Assembly: GCA_044220535.1 (NCBI GenBank)
Contig: JBGAQU010000061.1
Coordinates: forward strand, 1 to 17,270
From: JBDHTS01 sp044220535
GTDB taxonomy: Bacteria > Pseudomonadota > Alphaproteobacteria > Micavibrionales > Micavibrionaceae
Direction of reading: 5' to 3'
Length of the DNA: 17,270 nt
Under the pieces are notes generated by a model. That model had not been told where the DNA came from. It saw nothing but the letters and a program-made list of their open reading frames with translations, and did no database searches. Positions 7,310 to 14,844 of this stretch are shown here, piece after piece. A program made the position numbers and the translations under genes. Positions within the stretch are counted from its first letter, which is position 1; each line of letters begins with the position of its first letter.

Positions 7310-7994
7310 ATTCTTTCCCTTTCTGATTTTCCATGTGTTTTTGGTGCAGTATCAGAAGGGAGGGTGGAAGATCCTGAGGCCTGACCAGGACCTCATCGAT
7401 GCCGGATGCCTTACGCAGGGTATCCAGCATGCGTTCGTCCGTGTCGAAGCAACCGACCTGGGACATATGTTCGTCGATCCTGATTTTACCGCTGATCCGC
7501 AATGGTTCGCAGTCAAGGCGCCTGAGCAGCCGCGCGATCCGCATGTCATACATGGTGAAGATCTGGCGTATGCCGCAGTGAATGCACGTCTCGGTCAGGG
7601 CAACAAACATTTCGGCCGTTATGCGGTTCAGGCGCGCCAGGCTTTCCTCCAGCGGGCCTGCCTCCAGCATATTGACCCCGAAACGGCTGGCTTCCCAGGC
7701 TGCGGGGTCGTCGGACGGCATGTCGATCGTATCCAAAAACTGCGGCCATACGTCGCGGATCATGGTCGGACCGGCGGCCGGTAACAGCCTCCAGCTTCCC
7801 ACAACCCGGTCCTTATCGTCACAGGCAAGGAGGTAGATTGCTTCAGGCAGGTCGAACTGGTCGACCTCAAGACCGTTGCCGTCGATCTGTACGTCCCAGC
7901 CCATGCGATCCCGGAAAATCCGGGTGCGCAGGCGGTGCATGTCGAACAGATAGCGCGTTTTGCCTGCCTGACCTGCCTGGACGATGTGGATCAT
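7302..7994 (-). CDS. luxI: LuxI-family acyl-homoserine-lactone synthase
   Basis: Predicted autoinducer synthase that joins an acyl chain from acyl-ACP or acyl-CoA to S-adenosylmethionine and releases a homoserine lactone signal. In the 230-residue form nearly all conserved LuxI residues are visible: Arg24, Phe27 and Trp33 in RTRIFRDRMGW, Glu43, Asp45 and Asp48 in EVDQFD, Arg69 in SWRLLP, and Glu101 and Arg104 in WEASRF. The usual Phe near position 84 is Trp83. The acyl chain cannot be predicted. The start at 7994 gives the typical MIHIV opening with AAGGGAG seven bases upstream; a frame extension to 8036 is less likely. It lies downstream of and parallel to luxR, and heads a compact unit with the 73-codon gene and the P450. 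A promoter and lux-box-like dyad lie at 8095-8137. Confidence 0.94.
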   Translation of the reverse strand: MIHIVQAGQAGKTRYLFDMHRLRTRIFRDRMGWDVQIDGNGLEVDQFDLPEAIYLLACDDKDRVVGSWRLLPAAGPTMIRDVWPQFLDTIDMPSDDPAAWEASRFGVNMLEAGPLEESLARLNRITAEMFVALTETCIHCGIRQIFTMYDMRIARLLRRLDCEPLRISGKIRIDEHMSQVGCFDTDERMLDTLRKASGIDEVLVRPQDLPPSLLILHQKHMENQKGKEYA

Positions 7995-8078
7995 TGGCTC
8001 TCTCCCTTCATGCATAAGCATTCCATACGACTGCATGCCGTCGCCATTACCCGTTTGGGGTAGATCACGACAGGCGCA

Positions 8079-8093
8079 GCATCCTTAGGTTGC
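8079..8093. promoter_or_regulatory. Second lux-box-like dyad near the luxI transcription start
   Basis: GCATCCTTAGGTTGC is an imperfect 15-base dyad with 12 self-complementary positions including the centre-adjacent ones. It shares the CTTAGGTTG/CTTTAAGGTTG half-site form with the dyad at 8120-8137. It covers the predicted start of the luxI transcript, a position suited to repression. Weak evidence. Confidence 0.25.
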
Positions 8094-8094
8094 A

Positions 8095-8124
8095 AATATA
8101 GGCATATTTTTTAGCCAATTGCAA
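8095..8124 (-). promoter_or_regulatory. Predicted luxI promoter
   Basis: On the minus strand TTGCAA (8124-8119) and TATATT (8100-8095) are 18 bases apart. The -10 box matches at five of six positions, the -35 at four. Start of transcription is expected near 8088, leaving an untranslated leader of about 94 bases. A weak -35 fits an activator-dependent promoter. Confidence 0.5.
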
Positions 8125-8137
8125 CTTTAAGGTTGTA
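8120..8137. promoter_or_regulatory. Candidate lux box overlapping the luxI -35
   Basis: TGCAACTTTAAGGTTGTA is an 18-base imperfect dyad (seven of nine pairs match). Its centre lies about 40 bases upstream of the predicted luxI start, and it overlaps the -35 box, the position classical for LuxR-type activation. It lacks the ACCTG core of many described lux boxes, so it would be a divergent site for the neighbouring LuxR. Confidence 0.45.
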
Positions 8138-8145
8138 TTGTATGA

Positions 8146-8880
8146 TCAGGGGAGGATCAGGTTGTGGACGATGGCAGTGGCCGTCGCATGGGTTTTATTC
8201 GCTACGCCAAGGCGTTGACAGGCATTGACGAGGTGTTTTTTGACGGTTTCCTCGGACAGATTCAGGATCTCCCCGATTTCCCACCTGGTCTTGCCGCGGG
8301 CGGTCCAGGTGAGGACTTCAATCTCCCGCGCGGTCAGGCGCAGGTTCTGATTCACCGGTTTGTCGAGGCCGAGCGCGATAATGCGTTCATGGGCATAAGT
8401 CGCCAGAAGGTGGATTTCATGGCGGCGCGCGATGAACAGTTTTTCAAATTCCTGCGTGTTGTCATCATTGGAGACGGAGAAGGTGGCCTTGGCCGCGCCG
8501 GGGCCGTGGATGGGCACGCTGGCTCCGGATTTCAGGCCTATATCCGTGCCGTCGGTAAACACCAGCTTTTGCGCCGCCGTCATCTGATAGGCACAAAACA
8601 CGTCCGTCCACAGAAAGGGGGAAACCTTTTGGGATGAATGGTGGCCGGTCAGGTCGTTGCTGGCGAATTTATTTTCAAGATAATGCGCGGTCCAGGCGGC
8701 GGGGTAGCTCGTTACGTATAAAGGCACGCGCGGGCCTTCGGGCGGCCAAAGCAACCAGTAGCTGAACATCTGGAAACCCAGGCGTTCGATCTGTTTTCGC
8801 AAAATGAGAAAAGCGTGGTCGAGCGTTTCGGCCCGATCCATGTCCTGGATGAATTCTTCAATATGCGCCAATGCGTCCAT
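8146..8880 (-). CDS. luxR: LuxR-family autoinducer-binding transcription regulator
   Basis: A 244-residue quorum-sensing regulator. The N-terminal ligand domain (about residues 15-165) retains the signature positions: Trp63 and Tyr67 in AAWTAHY, Asp76 in SNDL, Trp91 in PFLW and Gly119 in GLKSGASVPIHGP. The proline that usually follows the Asp is Leu77. The C-terminal LuxR helix-turn-helix spans about residues 180-240 (LTAREIEVLTWTARGKT...LSEETVKKHL). Presence of the ligand residues argues that it senses an acyl-homoserine-lactone-type signal, presumably the product of the adjacent luxI. It is transcribed in the same direction as luxI, and its stop codon lies only eight bases from the proposed lux box. 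It follows gltX after 54 bases, where a CATAAT -10-like box without a good -35 can be seen. The upstream ribosome binding site is weak. Confidence 0.94.
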   Translation of the reverse strand: MDALAHIEEFIQDMDRAETLDHAFLILRKQIERLGFQMFSYWLLWPPEGPRVPLYVTSYPAAWTAHYLENKFASNDLTGHHSSQKVSPFLWTDVFCAYQMTAAQKLVFTDGTDIGLKSGASVPIHGPGAAKATFSVSNDDNTQEFEKLFIARRHEIHLLATYAHERIIALGLDKPVNQNLRLTAREIEVLTWTARGKTRWEIGEILNLSEETVKKHLVNACQRLGVANKTHATATAIVHNLILP

Positions 8881-8934
8881 GGGATGCAGCTTAGCCCAGC
8901 GGGTGACATTATGGTAGATGTAAAATGATTATTC

Positions 8935-10263
8935 TTATGCCGTTTTCAGGCGTTGCTTTGCTTTTTCCGGGCCGATCAGGGGCAGCAATACAGCCAGTTC
9001 CGGACCGTGTTCCATGCCGGTGAGTGCTTTGCGAAGGGGCATGAACAGGTCTTTGCCCTTGCGGCCTGTGGAGGTTTTGACGGCGTCGGTCCATTGTTTC
9101 CAGGTGTCTGCCGTCCACGGTGTGGCGGGTAGAACGCCGGCGGCGCTGGCGATGAATTCGGCGTCATCAATCACGGGTGTTACCGGACCGTTTGCGACCT
9201 GCCACCATTCGCGGATGTCGGAAAGTTTCGACAAGTTGGGGCGGACGGACAGCCAGAAATTTTCGTCAAGGTCTTTCAGACCCATCGTGGCAAGGCGATC
9301 CTTCACACCAGCAAACGGTGTTTCGTGGATGATCTTGGCGTTGAGGCGCAACAACTCTTCCATATCAAATTTCGGCGCGCCTTTGGAGAATTTGCCCATG
9401 TCGAACTGGGCGATCAAGTCTTTCATGTCAACGAAAGGCTCGATGGGGTCGGAGCTGCCGAGGCGGGAGAGCAGGCTGACGATGGCCATCGGCTCAAGCC
9501 CTTCGGTTTCGCGCAGGTCTTTTACGCTTAAGGAGCCGAGGCGTTTGGAGAGTTTGCCACCTTCGGAATCCGAAATCATCGGCAAATGTGCGAAGAGCGG
9601 CGGTTTCGCGCCCAGCGCTTCGAACATCTGGATATGCATGGCGGTGTTGGAGACGTGGTCTTCGCCGCGCACGACATGGGTGATGTTGTAATCGATATCA
9701 TCGATAACGGAGCACAGGTGATAAAGCGGCGTGCCGTCTTCGCGTATCAGGACAGGATCGGACACCAGTGCGCCGTCAAATTTTACCGGACCGCGGACAA
9801 GGTCGTTCCATTCAATGGGCGCGGCATTCATTTTGAAGCGCCAATGGGGTGTGTGGTTGAACGCCTTCTTCTGGTCTTCCGTCAGTTTCAATGCGCTGCG
9901 GTCATAGACGGGCGGCAGGCTGCGTGACAGCAGGGTTTTGCGTTTCAGCGCCAGCTCCTCCTGGGTTTCCCAGGCGGGGTAGAGGCGGCCATCGGCTTTC
10001 AGCTTTTCGATCATGACCGCGTAGCGGTCGTTGCGATCCTGCTGCCGGGCCTTTTCGTCCCAGTCCATGCCCAGCCATTTCAGAGAAGCCTCGATATCGT
10101 CCTCATACTCCTTCTTGCTGCGCTCGACATCGGTGTCGTCGATGCGCAGGAGGAAATGGCCCTGTTCCTTTCGCGCCAGCAGCCAGGTAACGATGGCCGC
10201 GCGGATATTCCCGGCATGGACATAGCCGGTGGGGGAAGGGGCGAAACGGGCGCGGACAGTCAT
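8935..10263 (-). CDS. gltX: Glutamyl-tRNA synthetase
   Basis: Charges tRNA with glutamate; a class I synthetase. The 442-residue protein opens with RFAPSPTGYVHAGNIR, containing the HIGH-equivalent HAGN at residues 16-19. It also has LLRIDDTDVERS (38-49), the LVRGEDH-like VVRGEDHVSN and the KLSKR motif at 237-241. The zinc-binding cysteines found in the E. coli enzyme are missing, as in many alphaproteobacterial forms. Alphaproteobacteria often carry two gltX copies, one sometimes charging tRNA-Gln for later amidation; which type this is cannot be decided here. The ATG has AAGG upstream. It lies 76 bases after nadE and 54 bases before luxR on the same strand, so some luxR expression may come from read-through. 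Confidence 0.95.
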   Translation of the reverse strand: MTVRARFAPSPTGYVHAGNIRAAIVTWLLARKEQGHFLLRIDDTDVERSKKEYEDDIEASLKWLGMDWDEKARQQDRNDRYAVMIEKLKADGRLYPAWETQEELALKRKTLLSRSLPPVYDRSALKLTEDQKKAFNHTPHWRFKMNAAPIEWNDLVRGPVKFDGALVSDPVLIREDGTPLYHLCSVIDDIDYNITHVVRGEDHVSNTAMHIQMFEALGAKPPLFAHLPMISDSEGGKLSKRLGSLSVKDLRETEGLEPMAIVSLLSRLGSSDPIEPFVDMKDLIAQFDMGKFSKGAPKFDMEELLRLNAKIIHETPFAGVKDRLATMGLKDLDENFWLSVRPNLSKLSDIREWWQVANGPVTPVIDDAEFIASAAGVLPATPWTADTWKQWTDAVKTSTGRKGKDLFMPLRKALTGMEHGPELAVLLPLIGPEKAKQRLKTA

Positions 10264-10339
10264 ACTTTTAAGGCCTTGGAACGGTTACAACGACCTGAAT
10301 TACTAGCAAATCAGGGCCATAAAGGGAAGGTTTGTGTCT

Positions 10340-11980
10340 TTAATTTTCCAGAAAACCGTTTGTGATCGGATAACGGCGTTCCCGCCCGAAGGAGAGGGAG
10401 GTAATCTTGACACCGGGGGGAGCCTGACGGCGTTTGTATTCCGCCTGTTTCAGCATTTTTGAAACCCTGACGACGGTGGCGCGGTCATGGGAGATGTCTT
10501 CGATGGCGAGGTTTCGTTCGATCAGACTATGCAGGATATCGTCCAGCACATCGTAAGGGGGAAGGCTGTCCTGATCCGTCTGACCGGGTTTCAGTTCGGC
10601 GGTGGGGGCTTTGGTCAGGATGCGATCGGGGATGATTTTTCCTTGCGGACCGAGGCAGTGATCAGGTTTTTTCGCGTTACGCAGGTTGCAGAGCGCATAG
10701 ACCTGGGTTTTATAAAGATCCTTGAGCGGATTGAAACCGCCACACATATCGCCATACAGTGTCGCATATCCCACGGCCATCTCTGATTTATTGCCGGTAG
10801 AGAGCACCATGCGGCCTGTGGCGTTGGACAAGGCCATCAGGATCAGGCCGCGGCTGCGCGATTGCAGGTTTTCAAATGTGATGGATGGGGTGTGGGCTGT
10901 CAGGTGCGGGGCGAGGATATGGTTGAATGCTTCCACAGGTTGTTCGATGGCGATTGTATCGCAGCGTATGCCCAGAGTTTTGGCGAGTGCCGCCGCATCC
11001 TCGATACTGTCTTTCGATGTGTAGCGGGATGGCATCATGACACAATGCACAGCGTCCGCGCCCAGGGCATCGACGGCTAACGCTGCCACCAAAGCACTGT
11101 CCACGCCGCCGGAAAGGCCGAGCAGGACACCGGTGAAACCGTTTTTATGCACGTAATCGCGCAGGCCGGTCATGACGGCCTGGTAAACGCCTTCGGTTTC
11201 TTCGTGGCGCGGATGAATCTTATCGGTCAGGCACAGAAATGCGCCGTCGGGGATTTTCTCCCAGATTGTATGGTGAATGTCTTCGGTGAATTCTTCGGCC
11301 TGGATGATGATATTGCCGCCTGCGCTCATGACGAACGACGCCCCGTCGAACACGATTTCATCCTGCCCGCCGCAGAGGTTGACGTAGATCAGCGGCAGGC
11401 CGGTTTCATTGACGCGCGCTTGCGCATGACTCCTGCGCGATTCGTGCTTCGCACTTTCATAAGGGCTGGCATTGGCAACGATTAAAATCTCCGCACCCTG
11501 ATCGCGCAGGGATTTAGCGGCGTCCGTGTGCCACATATCCTCGCAGACCATGATACCAAGTTTGTGGCCTTTGAATTCAACAGGCGAGGGCAAAGGGCCG
11601 TCCATGAAAACGCGCTGTTCGTCGAAGACACCGTAATTGGGAAGATGGTGTTTTTTGACAGTGGCTTTGATTTCTCCGTCAGCGATCAAATGGGCGACAT
11701 TGAAAACATGTCCGTCCACACGCCATGGACAGGGCAGGATCATGGCCGGTTTGCCGATGCTTTCACGCACTATCTGTTCTACGACTTCATGAATGCGGTC
11801 CATGAAAAATGGTTTCAGGATCAAATCTTCAGGGGAATAGCCGCAGATGGCCAACTCAGGAAAAATGATCAGGTGGGTTTTGGATATATCACGTATATCG
11901 CGAATTTTCCGAGCATTGTAAGTAAGGTCGCCAACAATGGGATTGATCTGTGCGAGAGTGATGCGCAGGACATGGGTCAT
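10340..11980 (-). CDS. nadE: Glutamine-dependent NAD+ synthetase
   Basis: Final step of NAD synthesis: amidation of nicotinic acid adenine dinucleotide using ammonia taken from glutamine. The 546-residue protein fuses two domains. The N-terminal nitrilase-type glutaminase has the catalytic triad Glu42 (FPEL), Lys near 110 (VKKHHLPNYGVFDE) and Cys146 (MVCEDMWH). The C-terminal synthetase begins near residue 270, with the ATP-binding SGGVDS loop near 290 and an STGNKSEMAVGY motif. Length and layout match the two-domain bacterial form. The ATG at 11980 begins the conserved first strand (LRITLAQINPIVGD). It sits downstream of purB, separated by a hairpin repeat, so it may need its own promoter or depend on partial read-through. 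Confidence 0.96.
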   Translation of the reverse strand: MTHVLRITLAQINPIVGDLTYNARKIRDIRDISKTHLIIFPELAICGYSPEDLILKPFFMDRIHEVVEQIVRESIGKPAMILPCPWRVDGHVFNVAHLIADGEIKATVKKHHLPNYGVFDEQRVFMDGPLPSPVEFKGHKLGIMVCEDMWHTDAAKSLRDQGAEILIVANASPYESAKHESRRSHAQARVNETGLPLIYVNLCGGQDEIVFDGASFVMSAGGNIIIQAEEFTEDIHHTIWEKIPDGAFLCLTDKIHPRHEETEGVYQAVMTGLRDYVHKNGFTGVLLGLSGGVDSALVAALAVDALGADAVHCVMMPSRYTSKDSIEDAAALAKTLGIRCDTIAIEQPVEAFNHILAPHLTAHTPSITFENLQSRSRGLILMALSNATGRMVLSTGNKSEMAVGYATLYGDMCGGFNPLKDLYKTQVYALCNLRNAKKPDHCLGPQGKIIPDRILTKAPTAELKPGQTDQDSLPPYDVLDDILHSLIERNLAIEDISHDRATVVRVSKMLKQAEYKRRQAPPGVKITSLSFGRERRYPITNGFLEN

Positions 11981-11986
11981 TTTTCT

Positions 11987-12066
11987 GTGATCCCGAATGC
12001 AGTGAGGGACCTCCTCTTTGTACGGCCAGGTCCGAAGGTAAGATCCCTCACTGCATTCGGGATGAC
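11987..12066. repeat. Hairpin repeat copy 2 (GTCATCC family)
   Basis: Arms of 23 bases at 11987-12009 and 12044-12066 are inverted copies with one mismatch; the loop is 34 bases. The outer end reads GGGATGAC as in copy 1, and each arm carries TCCC...GGGA. It fills the gap between the purB stop and the nadE start. It could slow polymerase, protect the purB transcript 3' end, or reduce nadE expression. Confidence 0.85.
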
Positions 12067-12073
12067 ATTTTTA

Positions 12074-13375
12074 TTAAGCATGGAAAGCGCGCTCCAAAAT
12101 CATGTCTGCATGCCTGATATAAGGGCCGTAATCAAAAATCCCTTCCAGCTTGTCCGCCGGAATGGCTTTCGTTACTTCCGCATCCTGTTTCAGCAATTCC
12201 GGCAATGCCGTTTTCCCCTGACTTTCCCAAACCTTCATCGCGTTGCGCTGGACGATGCGGTAGGCGTCTTCGCGGGCGATGCCTGCCTGGGTGAGGGCCA
12301 GCAGGACGCGCTGGGAGAAGACAAGGCCGCCCATGCGCTCCAGGTTTTCTTTCATGCGGTCGGGGTAGACCAGAAGTTTTTCGACGACATTGGCCATGCG
12401 GTGCAGGGCGAAGTCGAGAGCGATGCAGGTGTCGGGGGCCATGACGCGCTCAACCGATGAATGCGAGATGTCGCGTTCATGCCACAGCGTGACGTTTTCG
12501 AGGGCCGGAGTGACGGCGGCGCGGACGATCCGGGCGAGGCCGGTGAGGTTTTCAGTCAGCACCGGATTGCGTTTATGCGGCATGGCGCTGGAGCCCTTCT
12601 GGCCGGGGCTGAAAAATTCTTCGGCTTCGCGCACTTCGGTGCGTTGCAGGTGGCGAATTTCGGTGGCCAGGTTTTCAACTGTACTGGCGATGACGCCGAG
12701 CGTCGCAAAGAACATGGCGTGGCGGTCGCGCGGTATAATTTGAGTCGCAACTGTTTCGGGGACGAGGCCGAGTTTGTCGGCAACATAGGACTCCACAGCC
12801 GGGTCGATGGTGGCATAAGTGCCGACCGCGCCGGAGATTTTACAGGTGGCGATGTCTTCCTTCGCGGCGAGCAGACGTTTGCGGGCGCGGGCGAAGGCGG
12901 CGTAATGCCCGGCCAGTTTGATGCCAAAGGTCGTGGGTTCGGCATGGATGCCATGGCTGCGGCCGATGCAGAGCGTGTCTTTATGCTCCATCGCGCGGGT
13001 TTTGAGAGCCGAGAGAACAGTGTCGAGGCCGGAAAGAAGAATATCGGAGGCCTGGACCAGCTGCACCGCAAAGCACGTGTCCAGCACGTCGGAGGAGGTC
13101 ATCCCCTGATGCACGAAGCGGGCATCCTCACCAACATATTCGGAGACGGAGGTCAGGAAGGCGATGACGTCGTGTTTGACCTCGCGTTCGATTTCATCGA
13201 TGCGGGCAATGTCGAACTTGCCCTTTTCACGCAGGGTTTTCGGGACGGAAGCCGGGATAGCGCCCATCTCCGCCATTTTCTCGCAGGCCAGAGTCTCGAT
13301 TTCCAGCCAGATTTTGAAGCGGTTTTCGGCTTCAAAAATGGCGGTCATGGCGGGGCGGGAATAGCGGGGGATCAT
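12074..13375 (-). CDS. purB: Adenylosuccinate lyase
   Basis: Catalyses two fumarate-releasing steps of purine synthesis: SAICAR to AICAR and adenylosuccinate to AMP. The 433-residue protein belongs to the fumarase/aspartase superfamily. The signature GSSAMPHKRNP is at residues 261-271 with the catalytic serine, TSSDVLDT at 93-100, and the general-acid histidine region GRSHGIHAEPTTFG at 138-151. The start at 13375 (MIPRYSRPAM) is the family start; a longer frame to 13441 adds 22 unrelated residues and is rejected. A weak promoter lies upstream. Transcription runs toward nadE across a hairpin repeat. Confidence 0.96.
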   Translation of the reverse strand: MIPRYSRPAMTAIFEAENRFKIWLEIETLACEKMAEMGAIPASVPKTLREKGKFDIARIDEIEREVKHDVIAFLTSVSEYVGEDARFVHQGMTSSDVLDTCFAVQLVQASDILLSGLDTVLSALKTRAMEHKDTLCIGRSHGIHAEPTTFGIKLAGHYAAFARARKRLLAAKEDIATCKISGAVGTYATIDPAVESYVADKLGLVPETVATQIIPRDRHAMFFATLGVIASTVENLATEIRHLQRTEVREAEEFFSPGQKGSSAMPHKRNPVLTENLTGLARIVRAAVTPALENVTLWHERDISHSSVERVMAPDTCIALDFALHRMANVVEKLLVYPDRMKENLERMGGLVFSQRVLLALTQAGIAREDAYRIVQRNAMKVWESQGKTALPELLKQDAEVTKAIPADKLEGIFDYGPYIRHADMILERAFHA

Positions 13376-13407
13376 GGGTGCTGTCCGTATTTGATATATG
13401 TCCGGTA

Positions 13408-13436
13408 ACAATAGGAAATTATTAAATTTAATGCAA
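13408..13436 (-). promoter_or_regulatory. Weak candidate promoter of purB
   Basis: On the minus strand TTGCAT (13436-13431) and TATTGT (13413-13408) are 17 bases apart in the AT-rich gap before purB. Matches are three and four of six, so this is only a candidate. Confidence 0.3.
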
Positions 13437-13513
13437 ACCAATCATCCTGGAATATGAATGATTCGAGTGAAATTAAAGTGTGAAAAGAACGGTTGCGGAG
13501 ATTTTTCGTGAAT

Positions 13514-14011
13514 TTATACCGGACTCACATTGCGCGATTGTACATTGGCAACGATGGCACTGACAATTTTGGGAATAAAAAGGCCGCTGGATGCCTGAGC
13601 CACAAGTTTTGCGCCGGCATCGGCAAGAAACCCTTTGCCACTTACAAACCGTACTAGCAGGCTGGCTCGGGTTTGATTATCATTTAAAGGCAGCAGGCTG
13701 CACTGCATAAAAATATCTTCTAATGGACCGCTTATATTTTTAGCCGTTATTAATTTACCGCGACCTGCGTTTTCCCATTCAATAAGAGCAATCTGATCTT
13801 GATCGCTAAACCCAAGCCGGCTTGCAATCGGGGCCATCATTCCTTCGGGGTTAAAAGAGAACCTGGCCACCATCGAATTTTCTTTTCTTTCAAGAACTTC
13901 AACTTCTTTTAATTCGTCAGTCAAATCACGATAGCGTTCAATGCCGACCGCAATATTAAATGCATCCGTGCATGAGATGGGTATAATTCTTTCAAATTGA
14001 AGTTCCGGCAC
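13514..14011 (-). CDS. SRPBCC (START-like) protein, possibly Coq10/RatA-like
   Basis: A 165-residue protein with the look of the SRPBCC/START-like ligand-binding fold. A first strand (PELQFERIIPISCTDAFNIA) is followed by a helix with VGIERYRDLTDEL, alternating strands (VEVLERKENSMVARFSF), and a C-terminal helix (GLFIPKIVSAIVANV) that would cover the pocket. This order resembles Coq10/RatA-type proteins, which bind quinone or lipid ligands, but the similarity by eye is modest. The start codon is GTG, backed by AAGGGAGG five bases upstream. It follows radC after 63 bases on the same strand. The gene and its flanks are more AT-rich than neighbouring genes. Confidence 0.6.
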   Translation of the reverse strand: MPELQFERIIPISCTDAFNIAVGIERYRDLTDELKEVEVLERKENSMVARFSFNPEGMMAPIASRLGFSDQDQIALIEWENAGRGKLITAKNISGPLEDIFMQCSLLPLNDNQTRASLLVRFVSGKGFLADAGAKLVAQASSGLFIPKIVSAIVANVQSRNVSPV

Positions 14012-14016
14012 GGCAA

Positions 14017-14024
14017 CCTCCCTT
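14017..14024 (-). promoter_or_regulatory. Ribosome binding site that fixes a GTG start
   Basis: AAGGGAGG on the minus strand lies five bases before the GTG at 14011. It is near-perfect and identifies the non-ATG start of the SRPBCC gene; no in-frame ATG lies nearby. Confidence 0.75.
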
Positions 14025-14074
14025 TTTCTTTAGTTTTAACAGCAATCGGAGAGATTTGCACGAAAACGCGGCTT

Positions 14075-14773
14075 TTATATCAATCCCAAAGTTTTAAAGC
14101 TGGCCACACCATGCTTTGCCACGATCAGGTGGTCGTGGATTTTGATGCCCAAGGGTTCACCCGCGGCGATGATGGCGCCAGTCATTTCAATGTCGGCGGG
14201 GCTGGGTTTGGGGTCGCCGCTTGGGTGGTTGTGGACCAAGATCAGGGCGGTCGCGCCGAGTTCGAGGGCGCGTTTCATGATCTCGCGCGGGTAGGCAGGG
14301 GTGTGATCGACCGTGCCGGAATTCTGGATTTCGTCGGCGATCAGTTCGTTTTTCTTGTTCAGGAACAGCAAGCGGAAATGTTCTTTCCGTTCATGCGCCA
14401 TGGTGGCGGAGACGTAATCCACCAGGCGCGACCAGCTGCTCAAAACCGGTTTTTTCAGGATTTCCTGTTTCAGGAGGCGATGCCCAGTGGCCTGAAATGT
14501 CTTAAGGCCAATGGCGATGTTTTCCGATACGCCGTCCACGGTCTGCAATTCGGATAAAGGAGCATTTAGGACGCCCGCCATATTGCCAAAGCGCAGGAGG
14601 AGTTGCTTGGCGAGAGGTTTAACATCCCGGCGCGGGATAGCCATGAACAGGATCAGTTCAAGCATCTCGTAATCCGCGAGTGCATCAGGTCCGGACGCGA
14701 CGAAACGTTGCCGCAGCCGGTCGCGGTGGCCGTGGTAATGGGGCGCGTCCTGCGTTTCCTGCTTCGCTTCCAT
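14075..14773 (-). CDS. radC: RadC/JAB-domain protein (MPN+ metalloprotease fold)
   Basis: A 232-residue RadC family protein. The N-terminal part carries a helix-hairpin-helix-like region (about residues 30-95, ADYEMLELILFMAIPRRDVK and LQTVDGVSENIAIGL). The C-terminal JAB/MPN domain has the metal site HNHPSGDPKPSPAD at residues 181-194, with His181, His183 and Asp194, and a conserved Glu128 in AHERKEHF. The name comes from an old DNA-repair link that later proved mistaken in E. coli; the true function is unknown, perhaps a DNA-associated peptidase. All metal ligands are intact. It is followed by the SRPBCC gene on the same strand. Confidence 0.93.
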   Translation of the reverse strand: MEAKQETQDAPHYHGHRDRLRQRFVASGPDALADYEMLELILFMAIPRRDVKPLAKQLLLRFGNMAGVLNAPLSELQTVDGVSENIAIGLKTFQATGHRLLKQEILKKPVLSSWSRLVDYVSATMAHERKEHFRLLFLNKKNELIADEIQNSGTVDHTPAYPREIMKRALELGATALILVHNHPSGDPKPSPADIEMTGAIIAAGEPLGIKIHDHLIVAKHGVASFKTLGLI

Positions 14774-14844
14774 ACAGGATGGATATACGGAATTTCACAT
14801 TTGGGGAAGATAGAAATATAATAAGAAACAAAGGTAATGCTTAA

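Noticed and set aside
7995..8036. Upstream extension of luxI by 14 codons
   Set aside because: The ATG at 7994 gives the standard MIHIV opening and has a good ribosome binding site; the extension has neither.
8041..8160. A small RNA gene in the luxR-luxI gap
   Set aside because: The dyads there fit protein-binding sites better, and no terminator hairpin with a U run is present.
11528..12460. Plus-strand open frame of 310 codons
   Set aside because: Runs across nadE, the hairpin repeat and purB in antisense; not a coherent protein.
12461..13408. Plus-strand open frame of 315 codons
   Set aside because: Antisense to purB, whose identity is certain; composition is typical of a shadow frame and no ribosome binding site is seen.
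13376..13441. Upstream extension of purB by 22 codons
   Set aside because: The extension is hydrophobic and unlike the family N-terminus, and would swallow the AT-rich promoter region; MIPRYSRPAM is the usual start.
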